Source: Blasia pusilla (lineage: Eukaryota > Marchantiophyta > Marchantiopsida > Blasiales). From it: 64,000 nucleotides of DNA. This document shows positions 12,301 to 24,887 of the stretch, in pieces (the stretch's first letter is position 1; each line of letters begins with the position of its first letter). The position numbers were made by a program, and so were the translations under genes. The notes under the pieces are model-generated. The model was not told the DNA's origin and searched no databases. It saw only the letters and a list, made by a program, of their open reading frames with translations. The stretch is taken from positions 30,256,001-30,320,000 of the forward strand of contig CM114271.1 of assembly GCA_050084515.1 (NCBI GenBank), written 5' to 3'.

Positions 12301-15300
12301 ATTTATTTTGCTAATTACCTCTACCTTGCATTGTATCCACTCGACGGTCCCACGGAGCTCCCACGCTTATGCTCTATTGAAGTAAATGTTGTGGAATTAT
12401 TGGAATCATTCAAATTGACTTAGCTATAGATCGGGTTTATATGGATTCTTGAACTGAGAATTTGGGAGGTCGATTATTCCTGCGGATTTTCCTCTACAGT
12501 CGTTTAGTATTTTAATTCAGACTTATCGATCGGATCTTTCCATAACAGGCACAGAGGCGATGTTCGCCGATTTGGGTCATTTCTCTGTAAAGTCAATACA
12601 GGTAGATACGATCAAATGCTTTTCGTAGTTTCGGATTCATAATACATTTTGTAGTTTTGGGTGAGGATAAAACAACTCGAGCTCGTGGGTAATTGAACTG
12701 TTACTGTGACTAAGGAAGTAATTAAGAACCTCACTATCCGGTATTCTAATCTGCCTGCGATGTTTGGTTAATTGTGCAGATTGCATTTTCAAGTCTTGTG
12801 TACCCTTCCCTCATTATAGCCTACATTGGGCAGGCAGCGTATCTAATCGAGCACCCAGACGCCATCGGTCAAACCTTCTACAAGTCTATACCACGTAAGT
12901 CTACCTATCCTGGTCTGACCACTACATATCGTCTGTTGATCCATGACAAGTTCCAGTTCTTTAAGAGTCGTTTACAGTTTCAGCTGTCTCTCGATCTATT
13001 GAGTGGACTATTTCGTGTTTTCCTTATGTTTTGTTCTCGTTTGGATTGTCGTGAGTTTGATATGAAGAACGCTCCCATTTGATTAGGATAAATGTCTGCT
13101 TAAAGTTTTGACATCCCGATTGTATTTGGACAGACAAGGTCTTTTGGCCAATGTTCGTGGTGGCGACAGCCGCAGCCATCATCGCCAGCCAAGCTATGAT
13201 TACTGCTACGTTCTCCATCGTCGATCAGTCCATGGCTTTGGGTTGCTTTCCACGTTGCAAAATTGTCCATACCAGCCAAAAATGGGCTGGGCAAATTTAC
13301 ATTCCTGAAATCAACTGGTTACTTATGGTGCTAACGGTTGCAGTCACTGCCGGATTCAAAACTACTACTAATATTGGAAATGCTTACGGTGCGTAAAACA
13401 CCTCGCCACTTATTCAACCTTTCATTTATTCTCAGTGCCCTTCTTGATCCCTAAAACTAAAACTCTCTTAGGATTTCTCTTAAGGATTTCTCAGGACCAT
13501 TTGATACTCCTTATAGACTGCACCTTTTCTAGATTTCTCTCAAGTGGAGCTGACTAATCCATCAGATCCGTTCTGGTGCTCTATTCGGTGCAATGACCTA
13601 AGGTTCTCGTATCCCCGAAAGGTCAGCTGTACTTAACCAGCTATTGGTGCTGAGGGTTCTTGAAATGAAGCGCCATCCGTGGAATAGTTCATGCACGATT
13701 CATATGAGAGTTCCGACTCTTGAGCCTTGCATGTATACCTATGGTTTCAGCTTGAAAACTCTCTTGGGTTGTCACCGATTAAATTCTACGTATCGTGTCT
13801 TTCTCAGAAGTTCGTAGCGGACTTCGAGAGGATGTATCCTTACTTGCAGATTGGATTCATGATTCAATGATCTCCCAGTTATCATGCGTAGACTAGAAAC
13901 AGCTTTGCTGCAGAGGTCTGGAAATCTCTCCATATTTAATTGAAATCTCGGCCCGATCAATCTTCGATATATCGAGGCTGCGAAGGGAAGTTGAGGAATG
14001 GTACCAGGTGGATATGGTCGTTCTTCCCTGGGAAGTTTCTCTCCTGATAAGTAATGGCATATACTCAATCGAAATGGTGGTGGTACGTGGTGCAGGAGTG
14101 GCGGTGGTGTCCGTGATGCTGGTGACCACGGCGTTTCTGACACTCATAATCGTGATGATCTTCCGTAAGAACCCGCTGATCGCATTGGGATTCTTCGGCG
14201 TGTTCATGTCGATCGAGGCGGTGTACTACTCCTCCGTCCTGTACAAAGTCCCGCAAGGAGGATGGGTGCCTCTGGCCTTCGTGGGCGTTTTCTTCACCAT
14301 CATGTACATTTGGCATTACGGACGGAAGTGCCGATACCAGTACGAGGTCTACCACAAAATCTCCGTGGACTGGATGCTCGGACTGGGATCCAGTCTCGGC
14401 ATGGTCCGCGTACCCGGCATCGGCCTTATCTACTCTGAGCTCGCGCAAGGAGTCCCCAACATCTTTGCTCATCTTACCACCAACCTCCCCGCCATACACT
14501 CTGTTATCGTTTTCGTCTGCGTCAAGCATTTGCCTGTCAGCTCCGTCCCCGACGACGAGCGATTCCTCGTGCGTCGACTCGGCCCCAGGTACTTTCCTAC
14601 GCCTCAAGTCCTACGGCAAAAAACCTTCCTTGCACCGGAGTAATTTTTAATCCGTATGTTTCAAATCCGTATGCGGCACACACATACCTACTGTACCTCC
14701 ATAGCCAGGTATGGATCAAAACAGCTGGATTAAGAAAAACTACTCGCTGGGTGAAGGAAGGTCTCCCCTATGGTAAAAGGGACAGGTGTAGCAAGAGGTC
14801 ATGAGTGAGGACAAGTGTTTACTTCTGAAACCCTCTCTGGCTAATAATATAAGAGTATATAAAGATATGTAGATCACTGCACTTTAGAAAAATATCTTGT
14901 GAGCACCTTCTAAATTATCTTTGTCGCCGCAAACGGACTCGTATTCGTCGTATGAAGTAGAGTTCGAGGGTGGATCTCTAGTAGGTATTTTGTAAGCATG
15001 TGAGCTTTGTATCTAGAATGCTAAGCAAATTAGAATGAGAAGATGTCGTATTGAACAGCAAAGTGGCCATCCGCCTCGAACATCCCCGAAAACCAACCAT
15101 TGGACAAGATGGGGCGCTGTTATCGATCTCTAATAGAGGTCGCAGAGTACCCGTCCCGTGTATTCACGACAATTGAACCATTCAATCAGACGGTGAAGCG
15201 CTTCAATTTTTGGGGTGCGCATCTTGTCGTTGATGCGGGTGACTATTTTGAATACTGCAGGCATATTGTGCACCCAAACCATCTGCCCTCGGGAAACAGC

Positions 15301-16545
15301 TCGAGAACGAGGGGGAGGAACGAGGACGGGACTTGGTCAGCTTTCCTAGCGTGTATGCGAGGAAGATCTATTACCTAGTGGGTGGCTAAGATGAGGAGAG
15401 AGTTGCGGGAGGACCAAAACAATAAGCGGTAGTTAACAGGTAGTTAACATGTCCATAATCTAAGACGGGCGGAGATAAAAGAAAACAAATCCATGCTTCA
15501 TCCCTAACTTTTTTAGGTCGGGATCCCGAAAGCCTGTTTCTCTCTTCTTGGTGGCGAGGGCTCTACCGGAAGACTGTCCAAATCGTGGTATACCAATTTA
15601 GTATCATGAAATGTTCTCGCCTCGTGGAAAGAATGAACGAACAAAACTGAAGGTAGATTGAAGTTTCTCCGAGCTAATCCGTTCAATCGCTGTGGTAAGG
15701 ATCTAAGGATTAAGGACTTAGGCTTAATGAGTACCATATCTGTCCGGACAGCATCATCCGATTGGGACAGCACTAATTCATGAATCTCACCTCAGACTGT
15801 ACAACGGAACAGTTTGCAGGAATTAAACTTCCAGAGTTGTCAGGGGAACACGACTCGATGAATCTTCTCTCTTTAGAACTCGAACTGTTGAAAGTTTCTT
15901 CTGTTCCATGAATTGAAATTCACGAGTTGGCAGAGCAGTGATGAGGTTTCTCTTTAGTGCGCGAACATCATTTTGTTTTGTTCGTTTGATGAATTGTTGA
16001 ATTTCGCAAGTTTTCTAACCACTGTTGTATCGTGCAAGGGCAGGCAGTACCACATCTACCGAGTGGCAATCCGGTATGGCTACACGGACAGCAAGGATAC
16101 GAGCACACACGCTGAATTAGAGAGAGAGCTGATCCAAGCCATCGCCGACTTCATCATCAGAGAATCTCTCACGCGCTCCTCCGATCCTCCAAAACAGCTG
16201 CTGCTCCAAGTCGACGATCATGACCCCATGTCCAACGGCGATGAAGAGATCGCTCAGCGGTCCAGCATCGAATCCAGCACCGGCTTCTCAGCCCCAGTAA
16301 ACTCAGAAAACTTGACAGCCACGGTGGAGGAGGATATCTCTCGTCTAGAGGCGAGTCGGCAGGCCGGGATCGTGTATCTGCTGGGCCACACGGAGGTGAG
16401 GGCTGCGAAAGAGTCATCCCTGTTCAGAAAGTTCTTAATCGAGCAGGTTTATGATCTCTTGCGAAGAAACTCCCGATCCAGTAACGTCGCCTTACACATC
16501 CCCCCTACTCGACTAGTTAAAGTTGGAATGATCCACCACATTTGA
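9396..16545 (+). CDS. HAK: HAK/KUP-family potassium transporter, ten exons
   Basis: High-affinity K+ uptake permease of the KUP/HAK/KT family, a polytopic membrane protein that imports K+ (usually H+-coupled). Exons I infer: 9396-9578, 10526-10769, 11038-11292, 11577-11627, 12025-12282, 12549-12601, 12780-12894, 13134-13388, 14096-14588, 16044-16545. All introns are GT-AG, phases agree, and the sum is 2409 nt, giving 802 aa, the usual family length. The family signature [14 protein letters not shown] is at residues 79-92; further hallmarks are [52 protein letters not shown] and the C-terminal PTRLVKVGM. The first exon is a hydrophilic cytosolic head containing LLKRVDSL. The ATG at 9396 was chosen because the frame before it has no other ATG and the protein starts [10 protein letters not shown]. 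Nothing appears broken. The nearest clade cannot be assigned by eye. Confidence 0.95.
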
Positions 16546-17645
16546 CGACCCTTCCCTTTTGCTTCATCACGAAACGCCTCTCCTCCTTTTGCTCTCTCTA
16601 CGGGCCTCTATAATTAGTAAAACTTTGCGCCGGCCCCCTTATTGGTTGATTCATTCCTCACTCCTCTACAGCTGCCTCTTTTCACGATCATGTCACTCCC
16701 GCTCGACTCCACTTCCCTCTTCTTCCTGTCATTCCGAACTCACATCCTTCACTCCTTCCACTTCCTCTTCTCGGGTCCGGTCGATCTGCGATCCTACTAG
16801 CATGGAAACAAAATCTCCTCCCATCATCTTCGAGGAGAAAGGAAATCACGGCAGTGCATTCGAAGGGAAGAGAAGATCTAAACCGTTTGGGTCTTTCATG
16901 CAATAAAGTTGGGTAGAGAGTGCCTTAGGGTTTCTTGCGCAACGATGGAAGGTGTGTCTGTCGGCTTTTCCAGACGGGGTACTCAGATTGATACTCTTCG
17001 TTCAAAAAGTAAAATGTAGAGTAGAATGCTTGGGATCATGAAGGTGTACTCAAGTCCCTCCATGAATGGGAGGAAATCACAAACTACCAAAGTTCTTTCT
17101 CGAAAAGCAATGCAAGTTGTTCATGTACATTTTAGAGGCGTTCATTTCAGCCGTGATATTACTAGGTTTGGTTACAGCTGGATACTTATTTGATTGAGCA
17201 AATGCCAAAGTTTTAAAAAGTAAAATTTCGATCGATTCTTCGAATTGAGGGTGAAACTCTCTTTAGACAATCCATCATAAATTGAACCTTTGAACTCCTA
17301 CTCGCAAAAGTCTTAGTAGATTAGAGATAAGATCAGAGTTAGTTTTGGATATGCACGTTTAAAAATAAGTAAATAGTACTTCGCTTGCCATCCTACAAAT
17401 TTCTTCTATAATAGTTATCATATAAGAGCTTAATTTAAACCGGTAATTTAAATCTTTTACAAATATTAGTAGCTTTATTTCTACATGTTCTTATTCTTAT
17501 GCACACAAGACTATGCATTCACAACGATTCAAGCAGAGGACTATTTGGTGCCCGGTCCCGATCTTGCCATGCCACCGAGGTGCTCGGGGTGACAAATTTA
17601 CGATGGATATGGAATCTGATCCGGTTTATTTAAAGCCAGCTACTA
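16546..17645. other. Intergenic between convergent HAK and BAHD genes
   Basis: About 1.1 kb separating the 3' ends of two convergently transcribed genes. It starts CT-rich (16559-16800) and becomes AT-rich (17140-17500). No gene or clear terminator is seen; both 3' UTRs should lie here. Confidence 0.5.
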
Positions 17646-19885
17646 CTAGATCTCATACGCCAAGGCTTCCAGTCTTTCCATGGCAGGGGCTCGTAGGCTA
17701 AGCACTACATCGATACTTCCATCCTTCGTGTGGGATTGAGCGAACACAACATAGCCGTCTACAAACGTTCGCGCAGGGCCAGCAAACACAGGAGTGCCGC
17801 AGCCGAAGTCTAGCTGGTACAATGGCAGCTTAGCCCACGTCGTGACAACCAAGTCCGATGGCAGAATGTTCCGATATTCCTTGGCAAACGACAGAGGATC
17901 CTTCAGTTGCAGCGCTAGCTCGCAAAAATCTAGGGCAGATAGCATGTACTGCCTGTCTACTCTTCTGATCGCTCTCTGCAGCAAATCCGCTGCGTAGCTG
18001 AGAGGTCGATCTGTTAAAGCTCTGGCGGTAGACTTCGCGCAGGCGTGGAAGATGACGTTGCCAAAGTGGTCTTCTGGAAGCGAAAGCTGTCCCCGCCCAT
18101 TGACGGCGACGCTGAGTTTCGTCTCGACATCTCCAGCCAGACCGCGGGCTTTCGTTATGCACCTCCACAGATGTCCCGTCAGGCTGTGGAAGGTGGAATG
18201 GAAACCATCGCCCGTCAGATCCTTCACTGCCTCCGCTTTTATCTTCTGCAGCATCTCCACACTGAAATGTATCTTCCTTTTGGAGAGTGGAGGGTCCTGA
18301 GGCTCGGCCGACAGCGGTTTCGGGGGTGATTTCGTGTATTCAATGTGCTCAAACGTTGGTTCGGGAGGATCTCTGGCCCTCAAGGCGGATCGATCATGGG
18401 TCGGAATCGACGAGAAAGGCAGCCCCTTCACCGCCGACGCCCAGGCACCCAAGAAGGTAGAACCAGAAGAACCGTCTACCACAAGATGAGATCGAGCTGT
18501 TCCCAAAGTGATGCTCCCACATCTGAACTTAGTCATCTGAACAGCACAATGGAATCGAATCAATGCGGCTACGGGTTTCCGCACTCAGGTGCACATAACC
18601 ACGTACTCTGTGATCAATCGTAAGTCGCCACCATTGATTGTGAGTTGGCATACTTAATCCCCCAAATTCGTGATCAGGGACATGGAGCTGAATACTAAAG
18701 ATCCGAGAGTGAGAACTTGTCGCGGAGGTTTTGTGTCGTATCCTGTGCAACACAACTCGAAACTCGTATTTGATACAAAACATGGAACGCTACCGCTCGT
18801 GAACAGGCAGCGCTCAAGACATAAGTAAGAATTTAGAAATATATTGATAGCACACGGGAAGCCTGCAGGCCTTTGGACCCCTTCCAAAGGACTGCAAGCG
18901 GTTGAGTTCTCTCTCTACTAAAAAAAACTCCTCCGTGGATGTGATGGGATGTCACTGTCACATATATATATATATATAGAGCAATTGAGTTCTCTTTCAG
19001 GAGAGAGAGAGAACTCAACTGCCCCTGAAACTTGTCATGCAATTGAGTGAGGATTTGTCGTGGAGGTCTTGTTGTTGTATCCTGAGCAACACATCCTGAA
19101 ATTCGTATATGATACAAAACGTGGAAAGAAGATTTCGTGAGCAGGGAACTGGAAAACTAGACCAGAGGTCTAATGCCGTGAAGGTCTTCTGTAGGAGCAG
19201 CGTATGGAATCGATAGTCTCTAAATGGGTTGAACATTATCGACACTAACACTCCGATTCACTAAACTGGGTCAGTTGACACCTCAACAGCGACTCTGTTT
19301 CTGTTAAGGTGTGAATATCACATATGTGGAATATGATAGGGTCGCATAGGGCACGTTGGACTCGATTAGCAGTCACTTCTTCTCTAGGACATCAACGGGT
19401 CGGTCGGTTCATGACGATCGGGAAACGTTTCTGGGGATGATACTCTTGCCGAGTGAAATATTAGCTGGAAATCGTAGAGCGCAAGAAGATGATACCTGGA
19501 CCAAGAAAAGCTCCTCCGCTCCTTGAGTCGGAGGCGATAACTGGGAAAGCTCGTCGCCGGGCGAGAACGGCATCAGATCCAGTAAATCAACATTTGCCTC
19601 TGCTTCGATCCACGCGCATCCGTGACCGTTCAAAGCAATCGCGGGCCGTCCTCTGTCGTCCGCGCTCAGCCTCCCCGCGAGTTCCTGGTACTCGCCCAGC
19701 GCTTTCGCCAATCCCTCCTGCAACGCTTGCGACGAGGGAACCGGAGCCTGGAACGCATAGATGATCTCAACATGGATCGCATGCATAATTAAATCAGAAT
19801 TGGACAGCGCGACTAAACTCGGCTTGGACAACCCATCTCCAGCCTCCACCTTTATCAACTTTTTCGTCCCTCTCTTCACCTCCAT
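17646..19885 (-). CDS. BAHD acyltransferase (HCT-like), two exons
   Basis: Acyl-CoA-dependent transferase of the plant BAHD family, soluble and usually cytosolic, which moves acyl or hydroxycinnamoyl groups to alcohols or amines; the substrate cannot be read from sequence. Exon 1 is 19885-19496 and exon 2 is 18536-17646, joined in phase 0 by a 959-bp GT-AG intron, giving 426 aa, close to the family norm of 430-460. The catalytic H-x3-D is HLVVD at residues 147-151, and the structural DFGWG motif is present as DFGCG at 373-377. The intron site between FLVQ and MTKF, shortly before H-x3-D, is typical for the family. The start MEVKRGTKKL was preferred over an in-frame ATG at 19981 because BAHD proteins begin just before this stretch; the longer form would add 32 residues. 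The Trp-to-Cys change in DFGWG is unusual but does not touch the catalytic histidine. Confidence 0.93.
18537..19495 (-). repeat. Repeat-rich intron of the BAHD gene
   Basis: The single intron contains two diverged direct copies of about 100 bp (about 18707-18810 and 19044-19150; shared blocks such as GATACAAAAC and GTATCCTG), a TA dinucleotide run at 18962-18978, and an 11-bp inverted repeat TTGAGTTCTCT / AGAGAACTCAA (18985-18995 and 19008-19018). A related GAGTGAGGATT-GTCGTG segment occurs upstream of the gene at about 20003-20045, inverted. This looks like decayed small repeats inserted in and around the gene. Confidence 0.6.
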
Positions 19886-20821
19886 CGCTGCAGCACCGAT
19901 CTCCGACTCCTCACGATGTGCACAATGCTTCCACTGCCACACGCCTACGAAACCAGTGATCTGACCCCCGGCACCTTTCAAATTCCCTGTCTGCTAGATG
20001 TAATCCTCACTCAATTGCATGACTAGTTTCACGACGAATCCTCACTCAACTGCTCTCTCTCTGAGTGAATCCCTGTCTGCTAGATGTATCTCAACAGGGT
20101 CCAGAGAAACTGAGAGAATTCGATGGTTCCCGAAATCTTTAATTCACCTTCGGGTCGCTCAACCGGAATAATTTAATTCAACCTGCGTCGATCAGGATCT
20201 GCGAGGCGGATCGTCCTCATGGGGATCCGCACGAATCGGTGGGCTTGGAGTAGCTGAAATCAAAGCGAAGGAATGGATGCGTGGGGCATGGTGACATCAG
20301 CTGCTGTCACCAGGACGCACACAGACAGCGAACACGAGGTGCAGGGAATCGGAGCTCGTTCCGTTTCTCGACTGTAGGTTTGACAGGAAGGGTGAAGAGA
20401 ATCTTTCCCGGCGCAGCAGTCGTTTGTCCTCGAACACGAAGCTGCAACTCTATATTATCTTATCTTAAACGTGGCAGCATGCACGTGGATGCTAGCGTTC
20501 AAACACGCGGATGCTAGCATTCAAACGTCATAAAATTCTACTAAAATTACTAGTAAGGTCATCATTAGGGTCATCATTAATCAAACACTAGATTATTCAT
20601 ATTTCACAATTTTTTTCCCTAAACTGCTATCTCTTCCGTGAGTGAGAGAGAGAGTCATTTGCAAATCAAGAAGGCATTCTGTATGTGCGATGCACGCCAA
20701 ATTAAAAAGTGTTTGAAGAGGTAGTGTATCGCTCGTGAAGGGAAGAGAATAATGAGGTTGCGCATAAACTCAAATTTTTTTTTCAGCCCGTAGCATGTGA
20801 AACATTTTCTTGCTGCCCAGT
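19886..20821. other. BAHD 5' flank and spacer before a retrotransposon
   Basis: Presumed promoter of the BAHD gene (minus strand). It has no recognisable TATA box at a normal distance. It carries short repeats (GTCTGCTAGATGTA twice, at about 19990 and 20077; TGCTAGCGTTCAAAC / TGCTAGCATTCAAAC at about 20488-20525). No gene seen. Confidence 0.45.
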
Positions 20822-21853
20822 TGTCGCGACACTCATAACCAAACGAACACCAAAAAGGTGCCAAGCGGAACATCGGAACTGTAGTGGACTCACGCTATAA
20901 TGATCGCGCTTTGGAGAGGCTTTTAGAAAGGTCTCTTGGAAAAGTCCAAAAGACGAAACGCGGAATAGAGTTGTGCGTTTCGTGCGTCAGTGGTCGCGAC
21001 CAGGAAACCTAGACCAAACGCCAACCAAGACTTGAGATGAGTTGAGTCTTGGAAGGTTGGTTGCCAAAGAGGTGAGAACCAGTTTTGGAACACGACTAGC
21101 GTTTGGAGAATTGGAGTGTGTTTTAGACCATAACGTTTAGCCCCAAGATGTGTTCGGGACAAATAAGAGCGCGTTGGAAAGCTTATCCCAAGACGCTTCC
21201 AATACATCAAAGATCTTAGCAAACACATAAGTACTGGCTGAGATATTGGCCGAAAATGACTGTTAGAGCAATCGGGTTGAGGGCCAAATCTGAGGGGCCC
21301 GGCTGTCTTTCCCTAAAGTTAGGGAGACCCCGGAGATCCCCAGAAGTACTAGTAAGGGGGAGTCTCTCCAAGATTTTTTGGAACACAAACTCCCACTTTG
21401 AGCGCCAAATGGCGTCTCAAGGGCACGAGATGGAACGGGAGTTTGGCGTTGGAACTTGAAACCCAAACCTGATCCAGGGGAGTGGATTTTGTAAGCCACA
21501 CTTGGATTCCGACCGGTTATTCATTTTGTGTGAGTCTCGGTTAGGGACTCATTGGATATCCATTGGACAGTTAGAACCGTAAGGCACAAAACGCCGTTTG
21601 AGATTCCTGAACCGATTAGAAAGTCTATCCCAAGTCTTTCGAGACTTGCCTGTGTTGTAATCCGCGAAACTAGGAAGGTTGAGCTTAATGAGAGGCGGAG
21701 TCGAGGACTCAACAAGTTAGAACCGTTCTTTGATGGAGACCCGACTAACGTGAGTGCGTGTTTGGATGGAGATCAACGTTGAGAGTGTGACCTACTGAAC
21801 GCACGCTTCCGCAACAACAAAGATTAACGTTCAAGGAGAGTAGGCGCATGACA
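20822..21853 (+). repeat. 5' LTR of the gypsy element
   Basis: Starts TGTCGCGACACTCATAACC and ends near GCGCATGACA, immediately before the primer-binding site. The edges were inferred by aligning by eye to the solo LTR on the minus strand (52578-53583), whose ends are TGCAACCCTCATAACC and GTGCACGACA. Length about 1032 bp. Confidence 0.75.
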
Positions 21854-21855
21854 CA

Positions 21856-21867
21856 TGGTATCAAAGC
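21856..21867 (+). other. Primer-binding site (initiator tRNA-Met type)
   Basis: TGGTATCAAAGC, next to the LTR end. It matches the common plant LTR-retrotransposon PBS TGGTATCAGAGC, complementary to the 3' end of initiator tRNA-Met, with one difference. Confidence 0.8.
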
Positions 21868-22067
21868 AAATCCTTGGTGAGCGTAAACTTGGGGTCGTAG
21901 AATATCTGGACGTTTGAGAAGAACTCAAGCAAGGAGACCTCGACGCTTAAGGAGGAACGCAAGAGACGAGGAAGAGATATGAGAACGCGAGGACTCGCAA
22001 ATGGCGACCTAGGGCGAAGAACCAAGGAAGTCGCGAGTCAAGCTAAAAAAAGCTGAGAGACAAATCA

Positions 22068-23501
22068 ATGACAAACTGCAAGCTAGAAGAGGAGATAGTG
22101 ACTCCCGAAGTGCCGAGTCCTAGACATGAGGATGTCCCAAACGCGCATCTTTCCTCGGGGCCTTCGGCTCCAAACTCAAATGACCCGACCTTTTATATCC
22201 AAATGATGGATTTGATGAAGGTGATGACGGACCAGATGGCCCAACAGAGCAAGCTGATTCTAGAACTCAAGTTGAATGAAGCTTCTAGTTCCAACAAGAA
22301 GCTTTGTAAGACAAATTTGCTCACGCCATTCACAAGAATGGGGCTTTCTTGGAAAGTGAGCGAGTTTCTAATGGAACTCAAACTTTACTTCGAAGCGCAA
22401 AGGGCAGAGGAGCCGGACAAGGTGATTTTAGCGGTCACGTTCCTCAAGGATCAAGCTCTCCACTGGTGGACGGCTCATCGCAAAGAATATCTGGGCCGTG
22501 GAACAACTTTGAGTTGGGAAGAGTTCAAGGTGTTAATTGATAACCAATTTACTCTGCAATATGAGGAGTATCGCGAGGGCATGGAGTTTTTGTGGTTGCG
22601 GCAAAGAGGGTCCCTTAACGCTTATGTGCGAGAGTTCAGTGCACAAATGAACTCACTTTCCACGGATGAGTTTACAAAGAAGGTGATCTTCTTGAGTGGA
22701 CTCAAGCCAAGCGCCAAAAAGGCCCTCTTCCGTATGCCTCACTTACCAAAGACATGCGCGGAGCTTCTGAGGCTAGCGGAGTGGATTGGGGACGATGAGG
22801 TCCAAAGCCAGAAGCCCTTGGAGCTGAAAAGTTTTTCGAAGTTACTGAAAAATGAAGGGACATTCAAGAGGGTTTGGAATGGGGGTGAGCGCGGCCATGG
22901 AGGGTCTCTCGCCCCATCAGCGAAACGAGTGGAACTCAACGTGAAGCCAAGAGGGTCGCCCTATCCGAGGTCAACAAATGCCAAAGTGATTTGCTACAAT
23001 TATGGCGAATCCGGGCATATGGCTAAGGCATGTGTGAGGCCCAAGGTTAGTGAACCAAGTATGATTGCGTTTGCTGCTAAGCACTTATCGGTGGGAGATC
23101 TAGATACATCTCTCCAAGTCACCAAGAGGACACCCAATTTGGTTTACCTAGGATCCAAGATCACTCATCGCAATTTGATGTTGCTCGTTGATATAGGTGC
23201 TTCTTACTCCTTCTTGAGCCCCATGATCGTGAAGACATTGGGGTTATCAACCACCAAGGCCGACGAACCCATTAGGGTGGGTTTCACAGGATGGAAGTCC
23301 CACCAGACCTCAGAGTTGGTTTTAAGACTAGCTGTGGGATGCGGAATATTCGAGTTGAAGGAGAATGTCACAGTTTGCGACATGGACAGAATCTTGGGGA
23401 ACACGCTCTTGGGTGCGTATGAGGTGGAACTAAGGCGCTCAACCTTTGAGGTTGAGCGCCTTGGTAAATGGCAAACGGATGCACGTGAGACTGGTTTGTG
23501 A
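22068..23501 (+). pseudogene. Gypsy gag and aspartic protease
   Basis: An open frame of 477 aa. The capsid-like part (about residues 85-240) carries a typical gypsy gag core (ALHWWTAHRKEY, WEEFKVLIDNQF, LNAYVREFSAQ). A CCHC knuckle follows but reads C-x2-Y-x4-H-x4-C (CYNYGESGHMAKAC): the second cysteine is tyrosine. The protease active site expected as LVDTGAS/LVDSGAS reads LVDIGAS, so the Ser/Thr after the catalytic Asp is lost. The frame ends after a frameshift at about 23461; the next frame continues the protein. Both changes argue against activity. Confidence 0.88.
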
Positions 23502-24887
23502 GGTTCCTAGAAAGACGGAGTTGGTGAATGCCATCACGAGGACGAGTTTGACCGAGTTAGAGGAAGGATTCCTTTGCTTGATGAGACAAGTAGAGGATGA
23601 CGTAAGCGCGAGATGTACAGATCAGAACTCAACTTCAAGGGAAATCCCTGAAACACTCAATAGAGTTGTGAAAGAATTTGGAGATGTTTTGACTAAGGAG
23701 CTTCCGACTGAGTTGCTACCACATAGGGCAGTTGATCATAAGATAGAGGAGATACCCGGATCTCAACCACCTTCAAAAGCACCGTATAGGCTGAATCAAG
23801 AAGAACTTGTAGATTTGAAGAAACAGTTGGGTGAGCCCCTAGAGAGGGGTTACAAGCAAACTAGCAAGTCACCTTATGGAGCGCCCATTCTCTTTGTGAA
23901 GAAGAAGGATGGAAAGTTGAGACTCTGTGTTGATTATTGGGCACTTAATAAAGTGACGATTAGGAAAAACTATCCTCTTCAGAGGATAAATGATCTCTTT
24001 GATCCATTGTCAAGTGCCACGTATTTCGGCCGGATTGACTTGAAATCAAGATATTATCAGATCAAATTGCCGAAGCGCATGTAGAGAAGACTGCGTGTAG
24101 GACGAGATATGGTTCGTTCAAGTTTGTGGTAATGCCTTTCGGTCTATGTAATGCGCCTCCAACGTTCATCACTTTGATGAACTCCATCATTCATAAGGAG
24201 ACAAATGAGTTTGTGATCATTTACATAGATGACATACTCGTCTATTCAAAAACACTAGAGGAGCACGCTCGGCATTTGAAATCGGTGTTTGAGAAACTCA
24301 CGGCAAACAAGCTGTATGCGAATGCAGACAAGAGTGAGTTTGGTTTCACAAAGATCAAGTTCTTGGGGCATGTGGTTAGTACATATGGAGTGATTCCAGA
24401 CATGGAGAAGGTAAGCGCGATTGCCCAATGGGAACCACCTTTCATCGTGAAGAGGATGAGGAGGTTCATCGGAGCGGTCCAGTTTTACCGGACATACGTG
24501 AAGAAATTTTCGGGAATAGTGAAATCTCTCACAAATTGGACCGCCAAGTTTTCCAACACAACATGGGCCGAGGAAGCAGAAAAGGCGTTCAATCAAGTCA
24601 AGGAGATCCTCTCACAGGAACCAATTCTGAAGCTTCCAGAGTTCTACCAACCGTTCGAGATGCACACTGATGCTAGTGATTTCGCGATTGCAGAAATGTT
24701 GGTGCAAAAAGGGAGACCTGTAGTATACAAGAGCAAGAAGCTTAGCGACACCAAAAGGAGATGGCCCACTCATGAGAAAGAGTTGTTCGCGGTGGTTCAT
24801 TGTTTGTGGAAGTGGCGTCACTATCTAGGACTTCGCAAGACTCTAGTATTCACCGATAATATTTTGCTCAAGTATTTTGAGACCTAG
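23446..24887 (+). pseudogene. Gypsy reverse transcriptase and RNase H
   Basis: Two frames, 23446-24084 and 24126-24887, separated by a frameshift near 24075. RT motifs in order: [37 protein letters not shown], then after the shift VVMPFGLCNAPPTF and the active site YIDDILVYS. The connection domain has FLGHVVS. RNase H shows MHTDASDFAI, then RRWPTHEKELFAVVH and VFTDN. RT and RNase H catalytic residues are retained although the frame is broken. The RNase H end meets a TAG at 24885-24887 where a Gln or other residue is expected before DRVTPKKFQW. Confidence 0.9.

Noticed and set aside
14065-14607. Minus-strand 180-aa open frame.
   Set aside because: It is the antisense shadow of HAK exon 9 and is rich in His/Asp/Glu as expected from the complementary strand.
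19886-19981. Upstream in-frame ATG (19981) of the BAHD gene as the real start.
   Set aside because: Would add 32 residues unlike BAHD N-termini; the family normally begins shortly before the KKLIKVEAG-type stretch.
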